A stretch of DNA of 64,000 nucleotides, taken from Aquilaria yunnanensis. Its lineage: Eukaryota > Streptophyta > Magnoliopsida > Malvales > Thymelaeaceae. The notes beneath the pieces are model-generated. The model was not told where the DNA came from. It was given only the letters and a program-made list of their open reading frames with translations, and made no database searches. The stretch is from NCBI GenBank assembly GCA_039654915.1, contig CM077593.1:59464501-59528500 (forward strand), read 5' to 3'. This document shows positions 1 to 11,400 of the stretch, one piece after another (positions within the stretch are counted from its first letter, which is position 1; each line of letters begins with the position of its first letter). Both the position numbers and the translations under genes were made by a program.

Positions 1-262
1 TATAAAGGCACATATTCTGGATGTAAACATAAAGATTATTGCCGAAATAATATTGCTCTTTGGAGAGGTTTTCTCTTTGGTTCTTGGCGGACTGCCTTGG
101 TGCACAAGTATGCTTGTGTTCTTGGAGTTCTATACTTCTCGTTTCTAGTCACAGGTTGATTAGGGGTGGGGGTCTTCAAACCCAGTCTCTTTGATGTCTT
201 GTGGAGCTTGAAAAACATCTTGGGCGAGTTTCATGGTCGTTATACCATCAGGGTTCGCATCA
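1..262 (+). mobile_element. 3' part of a gypsy-D family LTR
   Basis: The window opens inside an LTR at the TATA box (TATAAAGGCAC). The sequence matches the ends of the LTRs at 24758-25778 and 34633-35619 and stops at the same terminus, TTCGCATCA. From 263 the sequence is A-type LTR, so this copy was inserted into the 3' LTR of element A. Its left end and left TSD lie outside the window. It shares TTATTGCCGAAATAAT with the copy at 24758, whereas element D reads differently there, so at least two subfamilies are present. Confidence 0.85.
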
Positions 263-2556
263 CATATTAACATACAATTTCACTTGGAAATAATGATGAC
301 AGTCAAATTCTTTATTCTTGGCCAATATGGAATTTGAGTAAAATCCCCAAGTGCATGTACAATCATATGCACACTTGGTGTTATTGGTGTCCACTATTCA
401 TCTGTCCAAACTTTCCTATCGTGTCCAAACCAAATTATACCCATGTCCTCCTATGCCCTAAAGGTTTTAAACCCATTAATAAACTTAAAAATTGATAGAG
501 AAATAGGTTTGAGACACTAAATCCATCAATGATTGTCATTATGGATTTTACACTTAACCGGGTAAAATTGACCATATGAATAGTACCCAGGAAAATCAGC
601 CAAGTTTGACATGTCAAAACTCTAACTACAGGGCATCAAATCTAGTGATTCAAGTAAAAAATTCTTCATCTTGATGTATTCTAAGTGTGGTCAAAATTTC
701 ATAGCCAAACTCATTAAGTACAGAAAGTTATGGCTATTGGAGTATAGGGTGCTAAATTTGAGCAACTAGTGACCATAATGGCCATACAAAATTTCTTAAA
801 ATTCATACACTTCATTTCTAGGCCCAAAAGTAACATGGGTTCCATACATGTCTTAGATTCATGGTGAAACCAATCCCCTAGATTTTAAGTGATTACATAT
901 ACATCAAATAGCATACTCTCCAAAACATCCCATAAGAGTCAATATGGACAGAATTACACCCACACACTTCAAACTACACTCCATTGATCCATATATCATT
1001 CACACAGTGTACATACAACATACTTAACTCATTTACATGCATTTATGTACTAAATACATGCCATAACTTAGTTAATACATACACTAAGCTTCTTGGAGAA
1101 CTTTGAAAGCATTAAGCACTCCAGAAACTTAAAGGGACCAACTACTGCGTAAGGCAGAAAGTACCATTACAAAAAAATAGCTAGTGTGCTCCAAAAATCA
1201 TGAAAATTTTTAGATTTTAACTAAACATATGGACATTAATATACCTGAAATTTAATAGTGAAATTCAAATGACAGCTATTACTTTGAATACTTTCTTTAA
1301 GGTGTTCCTGAAATGGATAGAAAGGGGGGTAATTTCCTTTAAAGAACTTAGTAAGGGCGTATCATTAAAATCTTGAATTCCCAGACATATACCTAGAGTA
1401 AAAAAACTAAAACACAAAAAAAACACAATACATATACACAAAAATAACCATCCAAATGCACAATAAACCCAGCAACAAAGAAATGCAATGGCTGGCAACA
1501 ATACAACATTAGGGTTAGCTTATAAACATTGAAATAAACATTATGTACTCACTAAGGTAGCTCTCCTCAAACTAATTCTTGGATTATGAGGTTAATTGGT
1601 CTTATTTAGTATTAAATTGGGCTCTAGAAACCCCTAGAACCACTGCCACTTAGAGCATGAAAAATTGTAAGGCTAAAATGTTGTTCATGCTCTCCGCCTT
1701 AACCCATACTTGGTTCTTTGAGCTTTTTGCACCCTTCCAAGCACGGACTTAGCTTCATGGGTGCTTAATCATCATCTTACGATAGAAAAAAATCATGAAA
1801 CATAAGGAGAAAACTTACCTAAGCTGTGAAGGCTGAAAATACCAAAAGAAGCTTAGTAAACCCAAAAACAAAGGTTTTTCTCTCTTTCTTGTGGAATCCG
1901 ATCGCTTTTCCTTTGTGATTACCTAAGAGGTTGAGCTAGGTGGCTATGGAAGGTTATAGAGGAGCTAAGGAAGGAACTGTAGTAGGTGGAGGCCAAAAAT
2001 GACCAAGGAAAGGCAAGAAATTGAGATATTTTCCTTGGTTTAATTAGTTTAACCTTAACCCTCACTTAGGTCATTATAAGTATGCATTAAGCAAAGAATT
2101 TTATGCTAATCTTTAGCCCACATTTTTGACCTTAGAAGCTAGAAATAAAAGGCTAAGGTAATGCTAAAAATGGCCTTCTTTGGCCATTTTCAATGATCAT
2201 TTCATCATTTAGTTATTTTTGTGAACAATTGTAAACCTAGTTGTCTTAGGTTCTTGAATAATAGCCTTTGTTTTATTTATGCAATTTAGCCATGAAAAAA
2301 CAAATTCTTCCATACCATTAAAATCCCTTTAAAACCTATTTTCTAAAGTTGTACAATCAATTACCCAAGTCTTGAAATCTTACAATAAAGTTTGTAGCTT
2401 ACTTGTTAACGAAGCACTCCTTTAGGGTTTTCCTAAGAGCCAAGTAACCATTGTGTGGATCTTTTGAGGAGGTATAGATCACACAAGTTACCCCCCACAT
2501 TCCATTCAATATAGGTAAAATCATGCTATATAATGGTTTATAACCATTATGCCCTT
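263..2556 (-). mobile_element. Chromovirus A, 3' LTR (truncated)
   Basis: This stretch aligns along its length with the minus-strand 5' LTR at 12869-14997. Examples are the blocks around AATGATGACAGTCAAATTC at its left and the GGACCAACTACTGCGTAAGG-like block near 1135. The last part of the LTR is cut off by the gypsy-D LTR at 262. The first bases and the polypurine tract next to the pol end are missing, because the LTR joins the coding region directly near 2556. The two A LTRs differ by many substitutions and indels, so A is an old insertion. No host gene is visible here. Confidence 0.75.
1265..1501 (-). other. LTR-internal ORF, copy 1 of 3
   Basis: An open frame of 78 codons lies inside the A 3' LTR. 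It has a Cys/Phe/Leu-rich hydrophobic N-terminal half with the core CAFGWLFLCICIVFF, followed by a polar half reading LLSSLKEITPLSIHF. Closely related open frames occur at 13981-14235 (minus) and 15840-16079 (plus) in the other A/C-type LTRs. I do not recognise the product. The frame may be open by chance, and part of its similarity overlaps a conserved hairpin. Confidence 0.25.
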
Positions 2557-3102
2557 AGCTTAGGGTACTCATCTGGATAGCTTTTCAGGGTTTCTTTCTC
2601 AGTTTCCTAGGTTGCCTCTCTTTCAAAATGGGTTGACCATTGTACTTTAACCATAGGAATCAGTTTATTTCTTAGCTTTCTAATATCTTCAGCTGAGATA
2701 GCTATAGGTTTCTCTTCATATGTTAGATTAGGCTCTAATTGTATGTCTTCCACTGCTATATCATGGTTTGTGTCCAATAGGCACTTCTTAAGCATACTGA
2801 CATTAAAAAAATTATGGACACCTGACCTACTTGGTGGTAGAGCTAACCTAAAAGCCACCTTGCCAACTTTATCCAATATCTCATAAGGACTAATGTACCT
2901 TGGAGCTAGTTTACTTCTTTTGCCAAGCCAGACAATGCATTTGATTGGTGCTACTTTGAGCCATACTTTATCACCAACCTCAAACTCCAAGTCTCTTCTT
3001 CTTTTGCTCACATAAGCAATAGTCCTTCCATTGGCTATCCTTAACCTTTCCTGTATCCTCTTGATTTTTCTTGTCATTTTTTCAATAGTCTCAAGAGCCA
3101 AC
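2557..3102 (-). pseudogene. Chromovirus A integrase C-terminus and chromodomain
   Basis: The minus frame carries the integrase C-terminal part (KKRRDLEFEVGDKVWLKVAP, then PRYISPYEILDKVG) and ends in a chromodomain-like segment with NKLIPMVKVQWSTHFEREAT. The chromodomain is the chromatin-targeting module at the end of chromovirus integrases. A stop follows EAT where the sister copies continue WETEK. The upstream part of the same integrase lies at 8477-9300, separated by insertion of element B. The downstream polypurine tract is deleted. This is a decayed gene fragment of the Tekay/Del type. Confidence 0.8.
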
Positions 3103-3107
3103 TATAA
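3103..3107. repeat. Target-site duplication, left (TATAA)
   Basis: TATAA precedes the left terminus of element B and TATAG follows its right terminus at 8472-8476. One base differs, as expected for an old 5-bp duplication. Joining the flanks restores the continuous integrase reading of element A, as judged from the uninterrupted homologous stretch in element C near 21690. Confidence 0.6.
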
Positions 3108-5757
3108 TGTTACCCACTCTGGGGTAGCCTAGTTATGGTGCCAAAATTGTGCATTTAAAACTCCCAGGGTTGCTATGTTTTGTAGGCCACCAGCATAATA
3201 CCCTTAGTATGCATACCCAAGTGTCCCTCTTCGGCACTATGTAAATGCATGCATATTGGTCCAACCATTACACACATATTCACATTTTATGCACACCATG
3301 GCAGCATGTAAGGAAAACACTAGCACAAGTCTTAATCTTGGCTACCACACATTTGGCAATCCTATTAAGTGTAACTGACTAGCCACTGCACCTGAAACTT
3401 CTTCAAAAAAATATTTATTAATATAACCATATAACCCCCTATTTTATTTTCTTCATTATCAAGTAGAGTCTTTGAGAAAACAAATGAATTTGGTTTACAT
3501 AAATAGCCCAGCAATGGACCAAGTTATGGATTTTTTAAGTTGGTTACAAAATTCTAACCAAATGAATAATAATTTAGCCAGCTTTGAGATGTCATATGTT
3601 TGGCCACAAGGATCTAAATTCAAAAATTCTAAATCCTAGTTCAACCTCAAGATGTTCTCTAGAGGTTGTCAAAATTTCATACCAAGATTCAATTTGCACG
3701 TTGAGTTATTACACTTTAGGTGTAGGATCAAAAATTGGCCCACTTTTGGACTATTTTGCCCATTTAAATTTTCTAAACCATGCAAACACTTCATTCACAA
3801 AAGGTAAGCCCGGCAAGGCTATCCCATATATGTCCAATACACATAGGAAATACATGATCTTGCATTTAACAATAATATGTGCCAAAAACAGAGTTTACAA
3901 GTAAGCAGCCTATCATTCACACTCAGGCAACTTTGCACCATATCACATACATAGCCAAAACATTACTCAAAAGTTCACATACTTGTATCATTTTAAATAC
4001 ACTACATGTACATGAATACATGCACTACATAATGTATTAAACCAGCTGAATATGCAACCTAAGTTATAGGAGTGCCTGAGACACAATGGACTCCAGAAAC
4101 AGGATGCTTGACAGCTGCTACATAACACAATAAGCACCAGCACTAAAAATACTAAATGTGCTTCTAAAAACACCAAAATTTCCAGATCACAACTAGACAT
4201 ATGGATTTTTAAGTACCTGAGATTTCAAATTAAAACTCAAACAAAAAATACTAGTTTGAATGTGATCTTTCTGCTGGACCTGAAATGGGCAGATTTGATA
4301 GCAGTAAGTTTCATTTTGAAGCATCGTAAGGGTAACACTTTTTCTCTTAAAGAAATGTGACCTCATTAAAAATTGTATCCAAAGACACTAAAACACAAAA
4401 CCATAATGCATATGTACAAGATATAGCAACCAAATTCAGCAGCCATTCACAACAAACAGACACATGAAATGTGGCAGCAACATAAACCATAGGTTAGTCC
4501 ATAAAACATGATATAAACTTAAGTAAATCACTATGGCAACCTACTCAATCTTAAGCTTGGTCTTAGGAGAGTTTTAACACTAGTTAGTACTAACTCTGGG
4601 CTCTAGAAACCCCTAAATTTGCTGCCATCTCTGTGCACATCACATTAGGTCACAAAACTTTAACTAACTACACTCTCGTCACTAAGCTTGGTTCATCAAG
4701 CTCATAGCTCTCTTCCAAGCCTAGCCTAACCTCCATGGATGTTTAAATAATGTAGAAATCAATCCATGAGAGCAAGAGAACTCCTTACTTTCGCTGCCAT
4801 CATTGTCAACTTCACACTAGGGTACAAAACCTTCAGTAAGTGCACTCACCTCATTAAGCATGGTTCATCAAGCTGATGGCTCTTGTCTAAGCTTAGCCCA
4901 AGCTCCATGGATACTTGAAAATACAATAAAAAATCCATGAGAGCAAGAGAAACCCTTACCAAGATGCGTAGGCCAAATTTTAAGCTTGATCCTTGAAGCA
5001 CCCAAGCAATAGCTCTAGTTTGCTTCAAATTGCTTCCTTTTGCCTTCAATTTCAAGTAGCTTTAAGTTTGAAGGTATGGTGGCTATGGAGGAAGTGTGAA
5101 GGAGGGTGTGCTGTATCCCTTGGCTGGTATGGCTGATATTGAGAGAAGAAAAGGTGGTCTTGACTAAAATGGTCAAAAGTACACTAAGCACACTTAAGTA
5201 GCCTTAACCTTACTTTATGTCCTTTTCCTTGTTACAAGACCATGGTTTATTAACGTTAATTTCTTGTCCCACATTTGAATTCCTTATCCCAAGTGTTAGC
5301 TTCCCTCCCTAGTGTGGGATAACCCCACAATTTCACCATTTGACTTTAAGTCAAAGACATACACATCTTAAGGCCTACATTAAAACTCTTAGGTCCTTTA
5401 TGCCTTTTTGTATTTTCTTTGTCCTTAGTTGTCTTACATAAGAAATTTCATCCTCCAATAGCATTTTATACCATTCATATCCTTCTCATAACTCTCTAAA
5501 TCTCTTTTTTGAAAGTTTTGCAATTGAGTACTTGAATTTCAAAAGTCTTACAAAAAAGTCCATAGGTTTGCTCAACAAAAAAACAATCCTTAATGATTTT
5601 CTTGGGGGCCAAGTTACCAACTTGGAACACTTGTAAGGAGATGTTGATCATGCCTTTTACCCCCACACTTCAATCACTATGATGAGAATTACATAATATA
5701 ATGATTTTTGGCCATTATGCCACACTTCGTAATTCTCTCATTTTTGTGAGGTGGTAA
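3108..5757 (-). mobile_element. Chromovirus B, 3' LTR (2650 bp)
   Basis: The terminus reads GGTAACA at 5751-5757 on the plus strand (TGTTACC on the minus strand), and the other end begins TGTTACCC at 3108. The LTR is of the same broad type as A and C but clearly diverged. It contains the palindrome-like TTTGACTTTAAGTCAAAG near 5340, shared with the fragment at 24289. Its first 300 bases match the 5' LTR remnant at 8169-8471. Small open frames inside (3988-4200, 4846-5055) resemble no known product. Confidence 0.8.
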
Positions 5758-5778
5758 CAATCCTCCCCTCCCTTAAAA
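5758..5778 (-). other. Polypurine tract of element B
   Basis: Read on the minus strand this is TTTTAAGGGAGGGGAGGAT directly before the LTR start TGTTACC. A purine run at this position is the expected plus-strand primer for reverse transcription. Confidence 0.75.
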
Positions 5779-7130
5779 ATTTTGGTCCCCCAAAATTGCC
5801 TTTAACTTTGGGTATTCTATAGGATATATTCCCATAAGGTCTTTCTCAGTTTCCCAGGTTGCTTCGCTTTTAGAGTGGTGTGACCACTGAACTTTAACCA
5901 TGGTAGTGAGCTTATTTCTTAACCTTCTAGTATCCTTGGCTAAGATAGCTACAAGTTTCTCTTCATATGTCAAGTTAGGCTTCAACTATATGTCTTGCAC
6001 TACAATAGCATGCTTTGTGTCCAACAAACACTTCTTAAGCATACTGATGTGAAAAACATTATGAACACTTGACATGCTTGGTGGTAGGGCTGACCTATAT
6101 GCTACCTTGCCGATTCTATCTAAGATCTAATAAAGACCTAGATATCTTGGAGCTAACTTAGTTCTTCTGCCAAATCTGACAGTGCCTTTTTGTTGGTGCA
6201 ACTTTCAACCAAACATTATCACCAATCTTAAACTCCAAGTCTCTCCTTCTTTAATTTACATAGGCTGTGGCTCTTTCATTGGCTACCTTTAATCTTTCTT
6301 GAATCTTCTTGATCTTGGCAGTAGTTTTATCAATAATTTCGGGACCCAACTCTAGCCTATTTAAGGCTTCCACCCAATAGTAGGGTGTCATGCACCTTCT
6401 TCAATATAATGCTTCATAAGGTGCCATGCCAATGGTGCTCTGATAACTATTATGATATGAGAATTCCACTAATGGCAAGCGTTGGTCCCATTCACCCTTA
6501 AAATCCAACACATAGTTCCTGAGCATGTCTTCCAGTATTTGTATCACCCTTTCAGTTTGCCCATCAGTTTGATGGGGATAAGTAGTACTTACGTGGATTT
6601 TGGTACCTAGTGCTTTGGGAAAAGCACTCCAAAATTGAACTATAAATCTTAGATCTCTATCAGATACAATGGAATATGGTATTCCATGTAGTCTCACTAT
6701 CTCTTGCATATACATTTGAGCCAACTTCTCAAGAGAATCTATGAGTTTCATAGGTAAGAAGTGGGCACATTTAGTTAGCCTATCCACAATAACCCAGATT
6801 GTATCTTGCCTTAATCTGGTCATAGGCAACCAAGTCGAAAAGGCCATGGTTATGTTGCCCTACTTCCTCATTGGTGTAGATAGAGTCGGTAGGGTATCAG
6901 CTGGCTTCTGATGCTTTACCTTTACCCTTTGGCATGTGTCACATTTGGAGACATAAGTAACTATGTCCCTCCTCTTCTTTGGCCACCAGAAGTGAGTCTT
7001 CAAATCTTTATACATTTTCTTACTTCTTGGATGGATGTTCAACTTCCTTGGGTGAGGTTCTTCAAGTATTTCATCCCTGAGCTTTAGTCTTTTGGGCACC
7101 TAGATTCAATCCTTGAAGTACAGTAATCCT
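5773..7130 (-). pseudogene. Chromovirus B integrase and chromodomain
   Basis: Reading leftwards on the minus strand, the HHCC zinc-binding region (6860-7099, ending CDTCQRVKVKHQKP) is followed by the catalytic core (6401-6847). The core contains VIVDRLTK, IVSDRD and TDGQTER, which give the D, D and E of the integrase triad. The C-terminal region comes next, then a chromodomain-like end (5773-5985) with LTTMVKVQWSHHSKSEATWE. The N-terminal finger, core and tail lie in different frames, so the gene is broken by frameshifts and stops. Integrase would insert the cDNA into the chromosome, and the chromodomain would steer it to particular chromatin. Confidence 0.85.
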
Positions 7131-7622
7131 TGCTTGTAGGCAAATGATTCATACAAGGAACCTTTTTCATCTCTAGAAATCCTTTTCAATTTAGGATCTG
7201 TCTCCTATGCCTTTCTAACCTCTTCAATCCATTCTGATTGGATTGTCAATCCATCATTGCCTTTGTCCTCTGTGTACTCTATAGTGCAGTCATAGTCCTT
7301 GATGTACTCTAACCATGTCCTTTGCCTCATGTTCAACTCTTTTCCAAGTGAACAAGTACTTTAGGCTCTTATGGTCAGTGTAGATGACAAAGGAACTACC
7401 CATCAAGTAATGCCTCCATTGCTTCGAAGCAAAAATCACTGCTACCAGTTTTAGGTCATGGGTAGGATAATTTTGCTCATGGGGTCTTAACTGCCTTGAC
7501 CCATAAGCAATGACATTTTTGTCTTGCATAAGTACACAACCAAACCCAGATCTAGATGCGTCTGTATAGATGATGTAGGGCTTGCTTGGATCAGGAAGAA
7601 TCAATACTGGAGCTTCAATCAA
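7131..7622 (-). pseudogene. Chromovirus B RNase H domain
   Basis: The open part (7290-7622, minus) contains [36 protein letters not shown] and [13 protein letters not shown]. The first and third hold the usual catalytic aspartates. The second has K where the sister copy at 9579 has E ([11 protein letters not shown]), so the glutamate position is changed. RNase H degrades the RNA strand during reverse transcription. The domain joins the RT region on its right, with a frame break near 7625, and the integrase on its left. Confidence 0.8.
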
Positions 7623-7625
7623 CCT

Positions 7626-8168
7626 CTACTTGAGCTCAGGAAAACTCTTTTCACACTTCTCAGTCCACTCAAACGTTTGACCCTTCTTAGTCAGATGAGT
7701 AAGAGCTGAGGCGATCACGGAAAAGCTTGAAACAAATCTTCTGTAGTATCCAGCTAATCCTAAGGAACTCCTGATTTTCTTTACAGTGTTTGGTCTTTCC
7801 CATTCTTGAATTGCCTTGACCTTTTCAGGGTCTGCCTTAAGGCCTAGTGCATCTATGATGTGTCCTAGGAAAGGCACTTCCTTTATCCAAAATTGGCACT
7901 TGGATAACTTGGCATAAAGCTGATGTTCCAACATAGTCTTTAAGACAATCTTTAGATGATGTTCATGTTCATTTTCATCCCTAGAATGCACTAGGATGTC
8001 ATTAATGAACACAACCACAAATTTCTCCAGATGTGATATGAACACCCTGTTCATCAGGTCCATGAAAGTAGTTGAGGCATTAATCCAACCAAATGGCATG
8101 ATTGTGTGCCCATAATGCCCATATCTGGTTCGAATGCAGTCTTAGGAATATCCTCTTCTTTTACTCCA
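7626..8168 (-). pseudogene. Chromovirus B reverse transcriptase (5' truncated)
   Basis: The minus frame (7626-8099) begins MPFGWINASTTFMDLM and continues through the active-site strand [13 protein letters not shown], then FLGHIID and [10 protein letters not shown]. The active-site motif is normally F/Y-x-D-D, and here the first aspartate is N. Upstream, [12 protein letters not shown] can be read in another frame up to about 8168, where the sequence changes abruptly to LTR. Gag, protease and the first half of RT are therefore deleted. The enzyme would be inactive. Confidence 0.85.
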
Positions 8169-8471
8169 CTAGCACTTTCATACCATTCATATCCTTCTCA
8201 TAACTCTCTAAATCTCTTTTGTGAAAGTTTTGCCATTAAGTACCTGAATTTCCTAAATCTTACAAAAAAGTCCATAGGTTGCTTGATAAGCAAGCAATCC
8301 ATAAGGCTTTTCTTGGGGGCCAAGTTACGAACTTGGAACACTTTTAAAGAGATGTTGATCATTCTTTTTACCCCCCACACTTCAATCACTATGATGAGAA
8401 TTACCCATTATAATGGTTTTTGACAATTATTCCACACTTTGTAATTCTCCCATTTTTCTGAGGCGGTAACA
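8169..8471 (-). mobile_element. Chromovirus B, 5' LTR remnant (about 300 bp)
   Basis: The region matches the first 300 bases of the B 3' LTR (compare 5460-5757) and ends in GGTAACA at 8471. It is joined directly to the middle of the RT gene near 8168. One deletion therefore removed about 2.3 kb of LTR, the primer site, gag, protease and part of RT. The flanking TATAG is the partner of TATAA at 3103. Confidence 0.8.
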
Positions 8472-8476
8472 TATAG

Positions 8477-9570
8477 CCTATCTGTGGCTTTCACGCAATA
8501 GTGGGGTGTAATGTATCTTTTCCCATAAAGGGCTTACCAATGGTACTTTGATAACTACTATTATAAGAAAATTCCATCAAATGTAAGTGATGGCCCCATT
8601 CTCTTTTGGAATCGAAGACATAACTTCTAAGCACGTCTTTAAGTATCTAAATCACTCTTTTACTTTGTTCATCTGTCTGAGGGTGGTAAGCAATGCTTAG
8701 GTGGATTTTGGGTCCTCATGCTTTGTGTAAAGCATTCTAAAATCTAGCTGTAAACCTTTGATCTCTATCTGACATGATGGAGTTTGGTACTCCATGTATT
8801 CTTACTAGCTCTTTGATGTACATTTGTGCTAACTCTTCCAATGAGTTTGCAATCTTCATTAGTAAGAAGTTGGCACACTTGGTTAGCCTATCCATAATGG
8901 CTAAGATTGTGTCATGCCCTAATCGGGCCATAAGCAGCCTAGTTAAAAAGTCCATAGTGATGTTTCCCTACTTCTTCACAGGAATGGGTAGAGTCTGTAA
9001 TGGTCCTACTAGCTTTTGATGCTCTACCTATATCCTTTGGCATGTGGCACATTTGGAGACATATGTGGCTATGTCCTTCTTCTTGTTTGGCCACTAGAAA
9101 TGTATTTTCAAGTCTTTGTACATCTTTTCAGTTCCAAGTTGGATATTTAGTTTACTAGTGTGAGCTTTCTCAAGTATCTCATTTCTGAGTTCTTACTCAC
9201 TAGGCACATATATTCTGTCCTTGAAGTGTAGTAGTCCTTGCTTGTAGGTAAAAGATTCAAACAAGGACCTTTTTTTTTCTCTTGAAATTTTCTTCAGATT
9301 GGGTATACTTCTTATGACTTTCTTATCTCCTCAATCCACTTAAACTAAATGGTTAATGTATTGACTTGTGATCCTTCCCACTGATGCCACTTATGCCAAA
9401 GGCATGGCAAACTATTCTCCTAATTGGTATCTATCAAAGATCCACCTTTTAGAAACCCAGTGTATTTCCTACATAAGGCATCTACCACTAGATTGCCTTT
9501 GCCCTTAGTATACAAATTGTTGCAGTCATAGTCTTTAATAAACTGTAACCACCTTCTCTACCTTATGTTT
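8477..9570 (-). pseudogene. Chromovirus A integrase (N-terminal and core)
   Basis: The HHCC region lies at about 9030-9270 on the minus strand. The core (8737-8955) includes [13 protein letters not shown] and [13 protein letters not shown], giving the first two catalytic aspartates. A stop follows and the rest of the core is readable only with frame changes down to 8477, where element B has been inserted. The C-terminal part continues at 2557-3102. This is a non-functional relative of the B and C integrases. Confidence 0.75.
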
Positions 9571-9578
9571 AACTCTTT

Positions 9579-9895
9579 CTAAGTGAACAAGTACTTTAGG
9601 CTTTTATGGTCAGTGTATATCACAAATGAGCTTGCCATTAGGTAATGGCTTCGGTGCTTTAAAGCGAAGATCACTGCAGCAAGCTCTAGGTCATGGGTTG
9701 GGTAATTTTGCTCATAGGGTCTCAATTGGCTTGACTTATAAGCAATCACATTGCTTTCTTGCATCAACACTAATCCTAACCCAAATTTAGATGAATCTGT
9801 ATAAATGATGTAGGGTTTGCTTAGATTAGGTAGGATTAACACTAGAACCTGAATCAATTTGTTCTTTAGCTCTTGAAAATTCTTTTCACATTTTT
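9579..9895 (-). pseudogene. Chromovirus A RNase H domain
   Basis: The minus frame 9579-9857 reads [35 protein letters not shown] and [14 protein letters not shown], so the two aspartates and the glutamate expected of a retroelement RNase H are present. A stop directly after KYLFT and a break before the domain separate it from its neighbours. It lies between RT (right) and integrase (left), the normal Ty3/gypsy order. Confidence 0.8.
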
Positions 9896-9899
9896 TAGT

Positions 9900-10700
9900 C
9901 TACTCAAACTTTTGATCATTCCTAGTTAGTTGAGTAAGGGCCAAAGCATTCATAAAACTTTTTGATACAAATCTTCTATAATAGCCTACCAATCCTAGGA
10001 AACTTCTAGTTTCTTTTATAGTCTTAGGTCTTTCCCACCCTTGCATAGCCTTGACCGTTTCAGGCTTTACTCTAGGACCTTGTGCATCAATAATGTGTCC
10101 TAGGAAAGAAAATTCTTCTAACCAAAATTGGTTCTTGGAAAATTTAGCATGCAGCTGATTGTCCAATAGTGCATTCACGATAACTTTTAAGTGATGCTCA
10201 TGTTCACTTTCATCCTTGGAATACACTAGGCTGTCATCAATGAACACCACTACAAACTTGCCTAGGTATGGTCTGAGCACGTGGTTCGTTAAGTCTATGA
10301 ATGCAGCAGAGGTGTTAGTCAAGCTGAAGGTCATGACTGTGTATTCATAATGTCCATATCTTGTTCTAAATGTTTTCTTGGGTATATCCTCCTCTTTTAC
10401 CCTTAACTGAAAGTACCCAAATGTCAAATCAATCTTAAAGAAGATCTTTGCTTCGTTGTGTTGATCAAATAGATCCTCAATCCTAGGGAGTGGATACATG
10501 TTCTTGATGGCCATAGCATTCAATTTTCTACAATTAATGCACAATCTTAGTGATCCATCCTTCTTTTTCACAAAGAGTAATGGAGCTCCCCATAGTGAAA
10601 CACTTGGTCTTATGAACCTTTTTTCAAGAAGTTCATCAAGTTATTTCTTGAGCTCAATCATCTCTGTGATTGGCATTCTATAAGGAGGCATGGATACTTA
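9900..10700 (-). pseudogene. Chromovirus A reverse transcriptase
   Basis: The open stretch of 223 codons (9900-10571) covers most of the RT. It has [13 protein letters not shown], then [19 protein letters not shown], the active-site strand [13 protein letters not shown] with both aspartates kept, and FLGHIID and [10 protein letters not shown]. Upstream (10572-10700) the conserved start of RT is readable with an in-frame stop. Changes such as [12 protein letters not shown], where family members have [16 protein letters not shown] sequence, indicate decay. This is the best preserved coding segment of element A. Confidence 0.85.
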
Positions 10701-10712
10701 TGTAGCTCCAGG

Positions 10713-11400
10713 TTATAGTTTATTCTTAAATTCAATCTTTTTAGGAGCAGGAATACCTGGCAGATCTTTAGGAAAGACCTGTGGATGGTCTTTCACTGTA
10801 GGTATCTTACTAACTTCTTCCTCAATTTCAACAGCATTCAATCCATTGTATTCATTTTCAGAAGTCATAGGAATCTCATCTAACACTTCTAGTTCCATGC
10901 CATGCATTTCATACACTAATTCCTTATAATTCACTAATGCATGCACTTCATTACTAGGCAATGTGATTTCTCTTTTAGCACAGTTAATCTTTATACCATG
11001 CATAGCCAACTAATTCATACCCAGAATAATATCATGTTATGGAATATGCAACACTAACATATTAGTCATAATCTTAGTTTAGCTAGTTCATTGGTAAAAA
11101 GGCATTGACTACCTGTTGTTCTTATTAACAACATGTTAGGCATGAATTCAATAGGCAATTTCATAGTTTTAGCTTACTTCCTAGATACAATGTACAATGA
11201 GGCACCAGTATCAAATAATGCACTAATGGGCATACCATTTAAGTAAATGTTTCCTCTAAGTGCCCCTTTTTTGGATGTCGCCCCTTTGTCCATCTCGAAT
11301 ACTCTTCCAGGTTTTTGAACTTGTCGATTTGGTATTGTTGGAGCACCTTTTGCCAAAACATCTCTGGCAGCTGGCATATTAGGCCTATTTTAACCTTGTT
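10713..11400 (-). pseudogene. Chromovirus A protease and linker to RT
   Basis: The protease begins in the minus frame 11174-11377 with NIYLNGMPISALFDTGASLY, which holds the aspartic-protease motif D-T-G. Stops interrupt it at about 11170 and 11010. The open frame 10713-11009 carries its C-terminal part (AMHGIKINCAKREITLPSN) and the linker leading to RT. Retroelement proteases cut the gag-pol precursor. The same arrangement occurs in element C at 18900-19420. Confidence 0.8.

Noticed and set aside
3988..5055. Small open frames in the B 3' LTR (3988-4200, 4846-5055).
   Set aside because: They are not shared with the other B-type LTR fragments in the window and have no recognisable feature.
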